64,000 nt of DNA, from assembly GCA_030544215.1 (NCBI GenBank), contig JARZZO010000011.1, forward strand, positions 2,590,001 through 2,654,000, in the 5' to 3' direction. The position numbers and the translations under genes were made by a program. Positions 35,201-47,200 of this stretch are shown here, piece after piece (the first letter of the stretch is position 1; each line of letters opens with the position of its first letter). The notes under the pieces are model-generated. The model did not search any database. It was not told where the DNA came from and saw only the letters and a list, made by a program, of their open reading frames with translations. The DNA is from Zantedeschia hybrid cultivar (lineage: Eukaryota; Streptophyta; Magnoliopsida; Alismatales; Araceae).

Positions 35201-38200
35201 TTCTATACATTATTTAGGCCACCGTTCTCCTTCAGAGAAACCACGCCTTCCATAATTGTCAATCCCGTTAGAAGAAGCCACGCCTTCCATAGTTGTCATT
35301 CCCATCCCAGCCTCCATCCCATTTTCCTGCTGGGATGGGGCATCCTAGTGTCCCAGAAAATTCCGGAGTCCTGTGTCCTATCCCAGAAATTTTTCCATAC
35401 ATATTCCAATAAATACAAGACATATATATACAATAAATAATATGAAATAAACATATAAACATGGAAATGGCATAAAATTGATGCAATAAAAGCACTTAGG
35501 ATGGATTTATGGGTTTATAGAGGTGTATATTCAAATGAACCACCCAAAATAAGTTTACAAAGAGCTTAAGAAGTCTGAAAAATCTCAGTTAAAATATGAA
35601 ATTCTGAATGGGATAGACTGGGATAGCCGAGACAGGCTGGGACAGGGTTTGACCAACTGGGACAGGCTCGGACAGTCACAGGACAGACAAGAAACTGTCC
35701 TGTCCTGTTTTTTTCACTGGGGCAAGACATCCCAGCCAATTCCAGCTGGGACGAGAGACATTGACTACTATGACACCTTCTTTTGTAAGACATCTCTGGT
35801 TTAATGCATCATAAGTTTCTCTCGTAGTAAACATGATGCGGGATGACTACCGATAAGGACTCGAACTAATGTATGGATCCGAGATCAGCGTGAGAATCAC
35901 AACGAATAGCAAATAATCGCCAAATGTCCCATGTTTCCATAAAAGCAACTACGTAACTCAAGCGCACAACTCGGGAATCGTCCGCTCACAATGAATAAAA
36001 TAGATAGGACCGATGGTAGGGAGAACTACCATAAAGCTAGGGCAGCAACAACGTGATCAATAAGCTCAAACAGTGCCATGGGACGGATCTCAAGCTCACA
36101 ATCCGGCAACGAATAATAAATAAGTAGCTAGACGCCCTAACTTGCACGCACGGGAACAAATATAATCATATAATGAGAGACAAACTGTATAGGACGGGAC
36201 GAATCGCTACTAACCATCCCACTGTAGAGTGGGGCCACAACTTCGGACAAACGACGTGCGAACAACCGAAGAAGAATCGAACAAACACTGCTATCCACGT
36301 GGTTGACCGATGTGCGTGGCGAGGCGGAGCTAGGTGTGGAGGAGGCCACGCACCCGTGGCGGGCAGGTCCCGACGAAGGGGCTCGAACGACGACGCTTCC
36401 CCCACGAACTGGGAATCACCCTGCGTGACGCTGGGTAGTGGGCCTTGCGTCCGGGCAAGGGCACCTAGGCGGTGGGAAGAAAATGGGCACGACGCCGAAG
36501 GCGCCTCCCACAAACTGGGAACGGGCACCTCGCGTCGCTGGGCGGCGGGAAGGCGTGTGGAAGATGCCTACCTCGCTGCGAGGTAGGCGTGAGGCGGGGA
36601 AGGGGCCCAGTCCGCGGAGGACTCGAACGCATGACGGCGGGCGGGTTCGCGGATGGGTCCGCCTCGGGGCCCCAGGGCGCTTTGGCCTGGGCTTGGCGAC
36701 GTGGTGACGGCGCGGGAAACTCGCCCACTTACGCAGGGCAGTGGGAACGAGGGTGCGTTGACGAGGTGGGAGACCTCATGGCGAGGCCGTGGGCGCGGAG
36801 GGGCGTACGTGCGAGCCGGGTTTGTGGCGGACCGGCGTGCTCGTCCACAGCGCGGGGGCTGAAGCGGGCACGGGCGCTCATGCAGCGTCGTGCGAACGTC
36901 ACGCCGCTGCCGCGTGGATGGAGGTCCCGACGGTGAGCAGGACGGGTCCGTGGGCACTGTGAGGCGCTGGGTTCACAGAGAGAGATGTTGGGGCGTTGAC
37001 CCCGAACACAGGAACGGGAGATGACGGCGCCGAGAATGAGAGAGAACGAAGGGGAAGATGACAAAGAGGAACAGTGGGCTTCACGCCCTAACACGCACAA
37101 TCACACACACACGTAGGCGGGGAGCGGCTGCAAGTTTTCTTTCTATTCCTCTTCAATACCTCTTTTGAGAGGTTACAGTGCTTTAAATAGAAGAGAAAAA
37201 CCCTAATTAATCCTAATGACATAATTAACCCTGATTCTAGAAAATACAAGCAAATTCGTGCAGAAAATTACAATAAAATAGAAGAATGATAAATGGGCCT
37301 CATAATGGGCCTTACATCAGTCCCAACTACTCCTCAATACCGCAAACACAAATCACTCCGCAAACAGACCATCGTCGAGCCACAAAGACGCTGAGAACGC
37401 TGCGGTCGTCCTCCTCCGACGGTAGACGCGGGTCGGGTCAAAACGGATCCATGCACGGGTGTCCTCACCAATTCTTCCCGGCCGGGAAGAACTCGACCCT
37501 GTCAAGTATGGGTATCGCCCACTCTAATATCGCTCTAGAAGGTCTGGATCAATCTGTTGTAGTTCCTCGCGCGTAATCCACGTGTCCTCTATGGGCAGTC
37601 ATCCTCTCCAGTAGACCAGATAGCGCTAATAGGCTCCATCCCTAGAAGTAACAACATGTTCGTCCAGTATATGATCAATCTGCTCTCGCCGTGCTGGTAA
37701 GGAGGCTGGAAATGGACACTCAGGAGTAGGGCCACTTGCAAGAGAGGTAGAAGGCTCGAACGAATCATTGGGTATCACTGTCGGGTCCCGGTAGGCCACT
37801 AAATCTGAGATGTTGAACGTGTTGCTGATGCCATAGTCCGAGGGTAGATCTACCACATACGCGTTCGGTCCCATCCGTTTTAGCACCCTGAAGGGACCGG
37901 CTCCTCGAGCTTACAGCTTCTTGACGATTCCTGAAGGAAACCGCTCAGGTCGAACCTTAATCATCACGTAATCACCCTCATGAAACTCCTGGAATCGCCG
38001 ATGTGCATCTGCCATTTGCTTGTAATGCTCATTACTGATCTCGATGTGACGACAGACATCCTCATGCAGACTCCTAATGTGATTAGCTAAGGACTGTGCA
38101 GACTCAGACGTGCGGGACTAGATGGGTAAAGGAACAAGGTCAACGGGTCCCCTAGGCCTATAACCAGTAACAATCTCGAACGGACACATGCCTATAGACC

Positions 38201-41200
38201 TATTGACCGAGCTATTGTATGCAAACTCAGCCTGCCATAATACCTGATCCCAACCTCGCACACGCTCTCCCACAAGGCACCACAGTAAGTCACCCAGACT
38301 CCGATTGACGACCTCGGTCTGCCCATCGGTCTGAGGATAATAGGCAGTGGAGAATTTAAGCTTTGTGCCCATCAAATGCCATAAGGTCTTCCAAAAATAG
38401 CTAACAAAGTAGACATCTCGATCCGAGACGATGGTCTTGGGCAGCCCATGTAGACGAACCACTCTCATAGAATAACTGGGCCACTCGAGACGCATCTGAC
38501 GTCTTCGAACATGAGATAAAATGTGCCATTTTGGAAAACCGATCCGCGACGACCATGATAGAATCGTGCTTTCGGACTGTTCAAGGCAGGCCTAAGACAA
38601 AATCCATACTAACGTCCTGCCACGGACAATCCGGCACGGAAAGAAGGATGTACAAATCCGTGTTCTGCTTCTTCTGTTTCGCCGTAGCGCATATGCGACA
38701 CTGAGCAACGATACGAGCAACGTCGCGCTTCAGGCTCGGCCAGAAGAATCTATACTCTACGAGCTCAATGGTCTTATTCCGACCAAAGTGACCTGCTAGA
38801 CCCCCAACATGAATCTCCCACGTCAAGAAATCACGGACCGAAGTCCAGGGAATGCACAACCTGGACCCACGAAACAGCTAGCTCTCATGAAGGATGTACT
38901 CAATGTGCGTCAGCCACGCGGTTCTCCACACCCGCCTTGTGCTTCAGGACGAATGTATAGGCCTGAAGAAACTCGACCCATCGACTGTGTCTCGGGTTCA
39001 ACTTCTTCTGGGCGTGGAGAAACCGAAGCGCCTTATAATCGGAGTATAGCACGAACTCCTGCGGTAGTAGATAATCTCCAATATCTCAATGCCTGCACTA
39101 CCGCATAAAACTCCTTATCATAGGTAGAGTACTTCAGCTTAGCGTCATTCAATTTTTCGCTGAAGTATGCAATGGAATGGCCCTCCTGGCTCAAAACCCC
39201 ACCTATGCCAACACCAAAAGCATCACATGAGACCTCAAACACCCTCGAAAAATCAGCCAGACGAAGGACAGGTACTTGGGTCATACGCTCCTTGATGTCA
39301 CGAAAGGCTGAAGCAGCAGCTTTCGTCCAAAGAAAGGCTCCCTTCCGAATGCAGTCAGTGATTGGAGCCGTAATGGAGCTGAATCCGCGGATAAATCGAC
39401 GGTAGAACGTCGTTAAGCCGTGAAAACTCCGCACATCATGGATAGACTGCGGCTCAGGCCATTCTACCACCGCTCTGACCTTTTTGAGATCAATAGAAAC
39501 GCCCTCAGATGAAACGATGAACTCTAAGAAGATCACTCGATCTGTCATAAAAACGCACTTCTTAAGATTCCTATACAGGCTCTCGCGACGAAGAATAAGG
39601 CACACCTGCCGAAGGTGCTCCAAGTGGTCCTCCCTAGAACGGCTATAGATGAGGATATTGTCAAAGTACACGACCAAAAATGTACTAATGAAAGGTCGTA
39701 GTACCTGAGTCATAAGCCGCATGAAGATACTAGGAGCGTTAGACAGGCCGAATGGCATGACCAACCACTCATAGAGCCCATCTTTCGTCTTGAAAGTCGT
39801 CTTCCACTCATCCCCAAGTCTGATCCGAACCTGATGATAACCACTCTTCAGATCGATCTTTGAAAACACAGTAGCTCCCGCCATCATATCAAGCATATCA
39901 TCAAGGCGGGGAATGGGAAAGCGATATCACACCGTGATGCGGTTTATCGCGCGGCTATCCACACACATCCTCCAAGTGTCATCTTTCTTTGGAGCTAAGA
40001 GTGCGGAGACGGCGCAGGGGCTCATGCTCTCACGAATGGAACCCCTCATCAGGAGTTCCTCAACCTGCCTCTGGAGCTCAGAATGCTCCTTAAGATTCAT
40101 GCGATAATGCGGAAGGTTGGGTGAAGTGGATCCCGGAATCAAGTCGATGGCGTGCTGGATATCACGCATAGGTGGTAGACCTTCCGGAAGATCCTCAGGA
40201 AAGATATCATGAAACTCCTGAAGAAGAGAGGTGACCTCGATGGGGTGCTCACTCGGGGTCTCGGCAGTAACCTCTCTAACCGCTAAAAGAAACACAGGAT
40301 CACTCTCAACCAAGTCATGCTCAAACTCCCTGGCAGAAATAAATTGTAAAGCCGCAGTAGAAGGTGTGCCAAGGAGGGAAGGCTCGCGAGTGCTGGTGAT
40401 GCCCAATCGGGTCGGACGGGAACTGGAACATGTACTCGCTAAAGCCGTGCTAAGAGTGGTAGACGGACCAACAAGCGTGGTGCTAAAAGGGGTCGCAGCA
40501 CCAAAAGGAGGAGGAGGAGTACTCGAGGATGCCAAAGAACTCCCGTGAGAAGTCCCCTGCTGAGAGGATGCCCTAGGTCGGGAGGGCTGCAAAGTGATGA
40601 GTAGGTCGCAGTATTGAAATATGCAAGTGTTGGACCGGCCCTGGAGGGTCGCGTCCATGTCATACAGCCAAGGCCTGCCAAGAATAAGGCTCCCGACCTC
40701 GATAGGTAGGATGTCACACCAAATCTTATCCTCATACAGTGGGAAGTGAATAGAAACGAGACACCTCGTCTGGATGGGAATAGAAGTAGAATCCACCCAG
40801 AATACACAATAAGGAAGAGGGTGGTCAACCGCAGTCAACCTAAGGCGCGCGACGGCGTTAGTGGGGATTGCATTAATACAACTTCCACTATCAATAATCA
40901 CCTTACACACCTTGCCATTAACACGGTAGTAGGTGTGAAAGATAGTGGTGCGGCGTCAATCATCACACACCTTCGGCTGGGTCAAGATGCATCTAACCAC
41001 GCCAATCCTACCCTCATCAGGAAGATCCTCACTACCACCATCCCACAGAAACTGAGTCTGGATGCAACCAACAAACTCTCCTTCGGAGTGAAAATCATCC
41101 GCCATCTCATCTTCAGCCGCATAACTCACCGTCTGCAACTCGGGCTGAGACTCCTCTGGATCCAAATCTCCCATAATCATGGTCCTAGACGGACATTCAG

Positions 41201-44200
41201 ATTGGTAGTGCCCAAATCCCTGACACCTGAAGCACCGACCACGAGATCTGCCCTCCTGAGAGGACTCTCCTATAGCTTGGGCCTTCCCCTTATCCTCCCG
41301 CCTGGGTGGCAGGACTCCCATGGGTGGACGGACAAGGGGTGCCGGTAAGGCGAGCACTGGGTCCCTCTGGGAAAAACGAGGGCGAGAGGGAGGGTCCTGA
41401 CGACTGGGGTCAACAGGTATGAAGGCTGGAGCCCTCTGTGGCACTCCCGGTGCGACGCGCTGATCAAGAGGTCGCTGGTAGGGCGGCCGAGTACACGGGG
41501 GTGACTCCACCTCAAGCTCAAACTGCTCCATCTCTCTCACGACCTGATAGGCGTGCTCAATGGTCGTCACGTGCTGACGGAACAGTTCCTGCTGATACAC
41601 ACGACATAGACCTTTCCGAAAGCGAGAAAGAGTCAACGCGCTCTCCTCTCGAACCCTACATCTCATCAGGTACTCGTCAAACTCGGCAATGTACTTAGAA
41701 ACAGTGCGAATACCCTGAGATATGCTCTGCCACCTATCAATGAGGCGGTGGCGGTAAGTCGTGGGAAGGTACTTTTCACGCAGCTTGACCTTCATGTCTT
41801 CCCACGACTCGATGGGTTCATGCCGACGCTACTCAAACAAGTCCTCGACATTTGATCAATAGGTTTGAGCCTGGCCTGTCAGCTTCACCATGGCGAATCG
41901 AGCTTGCCGGGCATCAGTCATATCCATCCAATCGAAGTAGCAGTTCATGTCGGCCTCCCAATCAAAATAAACCTTCGGATCCAAGGACCCGTCAAAGGTG
42001 GGAGCATCCGCACGAGCGGCCCAATGATCATCCAGGTCCCTCGGGACGTGATGGGGCCTCCGCTCTTCCTCAAAATCATCTCGATCGTCCGGATCATCCC
42101 GATCCCTCGGACGTCGATGGCGTCTAGGCGCCTCTCCAAACTCGGGCCGATCCCTACAGACGTACCGATCATACCGATCACCTCGATCATAACGCTCAAC
42201 TCGGTCAGCTCAATCACGGCAGTCGTGTCGATCCTCTCGATCGTGTCGATCAAATCGAACGTCCTAACCGCGCCACGCTATCCGATCATCGCGCTCACGA
42301 AGATCCTAATAATCATAACGATAAATCCTATCCACCTGACGCTTCGCACGTCTCTGATCGGCACCATCAACCCTGTCGCGCGGCCTATTATGCCTCATAG
42401 GCCTACGCGCCACAGCCTGCTCAATCTACTCATCACGTGGATCGTAATCCACCCCGTCATCGGCGAGACGCCGCTCATCGACCGAATCAGCTCTCGAAGG
42501 AGCCTCATCATAAGGGACATGGACGGCCGGGACAGGATGTCCCAGGTGACGTGGGGCCGGGGCATGAGTAAGAACCCCTAGCGCACCCCTAAGACCTACC
42601 AGGTCCTGAATCGTACGCTCGAAATCATCGACCTGGTTCTCTACAGAACGGATCGAACCTCCCATACTCCCCAGGCGCTGGTCCCAAATATCTATACGGT
42701 GTGCGAGCTGGCTAACCAACTCGGCTATATCAGAAACATCCGGAGACCCCGCCTGCGAACCTAACGCAGGTGCAAACATATGAAAAATCATGCTGCTACG
42801 AGTGGGCATGTAAAACAGGCAGAGTGATAGCGTGTATCAACTAACACCTAGACGACTAGCATGCATAACGTAGACCAACCAAAGCAAAAATGCGGAACTA
42901 AGTGGATGAAAACACGCTAACACTAAAATGATCAATGAAAATAAATAAAATATGCAACAAATATACCCTACACAAAACCTACTGCTCTGATACCAATCTG
43001 ATGCGGGACGACTACCAATAAGGACTCAAACTAATGTATGGATCCGAGATCAGCGTGAGAATCACAACGAATAGCAAATAATCGCCAAATGTCCCATGTT
43101 TCCATAAAAGCAACTCTGTAACTCAAGCACACAACTCGGGAATCGTCCGCTCACAATGAATAAAATAGATAGGACCGATGGTAGTGAGAACTACGATAAA
43201 GCTAGGGCAGCAACAACGCGATCAATAAGCTCAAATAGTGCCATGGGACGGATCTCAAGCTCACAATCCGGCAACGAATAATAAATAAGTAGCTAGACGT
43301 CCTAACTTGCACGCACGAGAACAAATATAATCATATAATGAGCGACAAACTGTATAGGACAGGACGAATCGCTACTAACCATCCCACTGTAGAGTGGGGC
43401 CACAACTTCGGACAAACGACGTGCGAACAACCGAAGAAGAATCGAACGAACACTGCTACCCACGTGGTTGACTGATGCGCGTGGCAAGGCAAAGCTAGGC
43501 GTGGAGGAGGCCACGCACCCGTGGCGGGCGGGTCCTGACGAAGGGGCTCAAACGACGACGCTTCCCCCACGAACTGGGAATCACCTTGCGTGACGCTGGG
43601 TAGCGGGCCTTGCGTGCAGGCGAGGGCACCTAAGCGGTGGGAAGAAAACGGGCACGACGCCGAAGGTGCCTCCCACGAACTAGGAACAGGCACCTCACGT
43701 CGTTGGGCGGCGGGAAGGCGTGTGGAAGATGCCTACCTCGCTGCGAGGTAGGCGTGAGGCGGGGAAGGGGCCCAGTCCGCGGAGGACTCGAACGCATGAC
43801 GACGGGCGGGTTCGCGGATGGGTCCGCCTCGGGGCCCCAGGGCGCTTTGGCCTGGGCTTGGCGACGTGGTGACGGCGCGGGAAACTCGCCCACTTACGCA
43901 GGGCAGTGGGAACGAGGGTGCGTTGACGAGGTGGGAGACCTCGTGGCGAGGCCGTGGGCGCGGAGGGGCGTACGTGCGAGCCGGGTTTGTGGCGGACCGG
44001 CGTGCTCGTCCACAGCGCGGGGGCTGAAGCGGGCACGGGCGCTCATGTAGCGCCGCGTGACGTCGTGTGAACGTCACGCGGCTGCCGCGTGGATGGAGGT
44101 CCCGACAGTGAGCAGGACGGGTCCGTGGGCACTGTGAGGCGCTGGATTCACAGAGAGGGATGTTGGGGCGCTGACCCCGAACACAGGAACGGGAGATGAC

Positions 44201-47200
44201 GGCGCCGGGAATGAGAGAGAACGAAGGGGAAGATGACAAAGAGGAACAGTGGGCTTCACGCCCTAACACGCACAATCACACACGTACGTAGGCAGAGCGG
44301 CTGCAAGTTTTCTTTCTATTCCTCTTCAATACCTCTTTTGAGAGGTTACAGTGCTTTAAATAGAAGAGAAAAACCCTAATTAATCCTAATGACATAATTA
44401 ACCCTGATTCTAGAAAATACAAGCAAATTCGTGCAGAAAATTACAATAAAATAGAAGAATGATAAATGGGCCTCATAATGGGCCTTACATCAGTCCCAAC
44501 TGCTCCTCAATACCGCAAACACAAATCACTCTGCAAACAGACCATCGTCGAGCCACAAAGACGCTGGGAACGCTGCGGTCGTCCTCCTCCGACGGTAGAC
44601 GCGGGTCGGGTCAAAACGGATCCATGCACGGGTGTCCTCACCAAAACACTAGTTATTTCTCAAGTTCAAGTTATTCTATTGGATCTAACATCCAGTTCAT
44701 TCATTCCATTGATATTTAGCTATTTACTCTCTTTCATAGTTAAGGTTACTCCATGCACACTAATTGCCTTCCTGTAAGAGGAGACATGTTAAGCCAAATA
44801 GTCCTGTATTTACACTTCCATGGGAATCTAAACAACAAAAAGTTGCATGGCATGATTATGACATAACAAGAGATAATACCACAAAGTTAGGCTAGTAGGC
44901 ATGTTCAAACAATTATTAGGAAAAGAGATAGAAATTTTGAGCAAGCATACTTTTTTGGGGCAGTAAAGTCTTCTTCGCTATTCTCAATTGTAAGTGCTGA
45001 ATTGTCATTGCTGAAATCTTGTTCCTTCACCTCATTATTTTGTGCCTGAAAAGAAACAATAGTCACCGTCTTCCCAATGCAATGCATGAGAACCTCATTT
45101 AAACCAACTAAATGATATTCACAACAGTATTCAAGAATGTTGAAAGCTACATGTTCATCTTTTATTAGATCAGTAATTTTGCATCCAATCATCAATACCA
45201 TGTTCAGACAGGTTACAGACCATATGGCCCATAGGGTGGGTAATATCAAACTTTATTGATAAGGAAAAACAGATTGGTTCAGGTATGATCTGCAATGTTC
45301 CACAAAAATTAATAGGACATATTTACAATTAATAAAAGAAAGAGGTGATAAATGTAATTTTTTTTATGATAGGGGCCTAATTTAAAGGAGAAATTTGGGC
45401 CTAAACCCAATAATTAATGGGCTGTAAATAGGTCCTAATTAATGGGCTAAATAGGCTCTAAGTAAACGACTTAATAGGCCCTAACTAAAGGCCCAAAGGG
45501 ACCTGCCAACAAGGCCAAATGGGCCCTGGTTATTGGGACTGGCGTGACCCAATAGGGGACACCGCCCCCAATAAGGGGGGTCACCGCCCCACTCCACCTC
45601 CCTCCTCCCTTCCTTGCCACTAGTCTTCCTTCCCACCACTCCTTCCCCTCCCTTCCCACCTCACCTCCTTCCACCACCTTCCATCACAAAATTAAAAAAT
45701 TAAAAAAAATTATGAAAATCATAAACATATTATTCAATGAATGCGCAATGAAAATGAATACAAAATGCACATCTATTAAAAGAACATTAAAGATGATTAA
45801 CCCACTAATAGCTATTGTTGTGCACTAATTAAAAAGGACGTTAATAAGTTATGAAGTTTTTAACATGAAATTAATAAAAAATACCTTACAAAAATCACAT
45901 TTGTGACCTTTCATCATTCGGCTTATAAGTTTAAACTGGCAGCCCATAATCTGGATGCATATACTATAGATACCCATAGCCACACATAGCCAAACAAAGA
46001 GTTAACGAGGTCTTCAAATCCCCTTTGAATATCTCGAGGTGTGTTTGCTTGTTGGTTTGAGCTTTCTCCTAATTGTACTGGAGGGACAAAAATGTCTTAT
46101 TCAATAGGCGGATGTCCAGAGTATCCCTCAGTAGTGCTATTGATGTCTAAATATGTAGTTTAGAGGGATGAATGGACGAATAAAAAGATCCATATACCCA
46201 ATCGGGCCAATTATATCCTATCTATCTCTGTTGGCCTTCATATATCCCTTGTTGTTATTGTCCTTACCCTTAGTTTTGGTCAAATTGACTCGGAGGTGCG
46301 GAGTAATCTTCATATCCTAAAAAACTGCTCCCAAGTCCACAACCTCCTAATAGTCCAGCACCACCACCACCACCATCACCATCATCATAATCATCATCAT
46401 CAAATGGTTTCTGAGTGGAGTCATCACTCCTCACTTGTTTTGTTTTCTTCAATTGCCTTCTTCTACACCTGTGTGTTTGTTTCTCTGCTTCGTACAAGCT
46501 GGCCAAATGAGGTAGTAAGACTGGAATGTCATCGCGTGTCTCTCCAGTATGCTAAACTCTAGTTGTGTCTCTCCCTTGTTATTCATCTGACGATTTCACT
46601 CGTTGTTCAGACTTTCTTTTTTATTGTTGTTTCTTTTTCCTATCAAATGTTCGCAATGAAATTCTCGCTGGGCCTTTGTCTTTTTTCTCTATAGATCCAC
46701 CTGAGTAGCTGATCTTCTGAGTGCTAGCTGAGAGGCAAAAAGTCTAGCAGTATCTAGTAGTGTTGATGACTTTCGACGCGTCTGGAGAAGAGATGCAGCT
46801 ACTTCGTCTTCTACCTAAAATTCAGGATCTCAAGTAACTACTCCATCTAATTCACCTTTTGTCCAACTCCGATCTTGAAGATCAAACTCAGCTACATCTC
46901 TAACCACTCTAACCTCCACCCAAGCACGCAATAGATGCTCTTCATTTAGCAGTTCATCCACATCAATCTGATGTATAAGCTTATCAACTAGTCTGCCAGC
47001 AAACTCCATGAACCTTTGTCGTTCAAGCCTCTGCCTTTCTTAAATTTGCTTGACCTTTAGGCGCATATTGTAGTGACAGTATACCAACTTCTCCAGCCTA
47101 GAAACACCCAATCTGTTATGAGTCTTGATGTGAATGAGACTGAACGCACTCTAATTTCTTTCACTGGATAGAAGTAGTTTAACTTAGCACTCTCACTACA

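Larger units (their letters stand above)
35834..44643 (-). mobile_element. Complete Ty3/gypsy (chromovirus-like) retrotransposon, 8.8 kb, decayed coding region
   Basis: LTRs are 35834-37470 and 42999-44643, with TG and CA ends. The exact 5-bp duplication AAACA flanks it at 35829-35833 and 44644-44648. The primer-binding site (42984-42995) and the pol order place it on the minus strand, the direction of the host gene. Domains in order: gag with CCHC knuckle, protease, reverse transcriptase, RNase H, integrase, and a chromodomain-like tail. All are present, but stops and frameshifts make it inactive. The LTR copies differ by about 15 positions in the first 370 bases that I compared, mostly transitions. 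The insertion is therefore clearly older than the 54-kb element. It landed inside an LTR copy of the copia element. Confidence 0.95.
32560..44826 (+). mobile_element. Decayed Ty1/copia element, split by a MITE and by a Ty3/gypsy element
   Basis: Copia RNase H signatures remain on the plus strand. At 34396-34485 a frame reads SWKNNKQEVTAKSTTEAMYQ. At about 34546-34640 frames read DNKTAIQI and then HHKHTKQIEIDCQF. Upstream parts (about 33000-34300) are too decayed to name with certainty. The LTR-like sequence near 32560-32935 recurs near 34720-35094, then again from 35096 (TGTTAAGCCAAATAATC). That third copy is interrupted at 35288 and 35834 and resumes at 44649. A purine tract (AAGGGGGAGATA) precedes 35096, and a similar one (AAGAGGAGACA) precedes a fourth start, TGTTAAGCCAAATAG, near 44789. 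The outer limits are approximate. Confidence 0.6.

Noticed and set aside
36137..37100. Several long GC-rich open frames on both strands
   Set aside because: They lie in the GC-rich centre of the gypsy LTR and recur at 43302-44275 in the other LTR. The products are low-complexity with no domain, so they are composition artefacts.
37319..37470. Alternative inner boundary of the gypsy LTR at 37318 (TGATGTAAGGCCC on minus), which resembles LTR starts of the non-autonomous family
   Set aside because: Both gypsy LTR copies continue through this point to CACCA, and the AAACA target duplication sits right after CACCA at 44643, so the longer LTR is supported.
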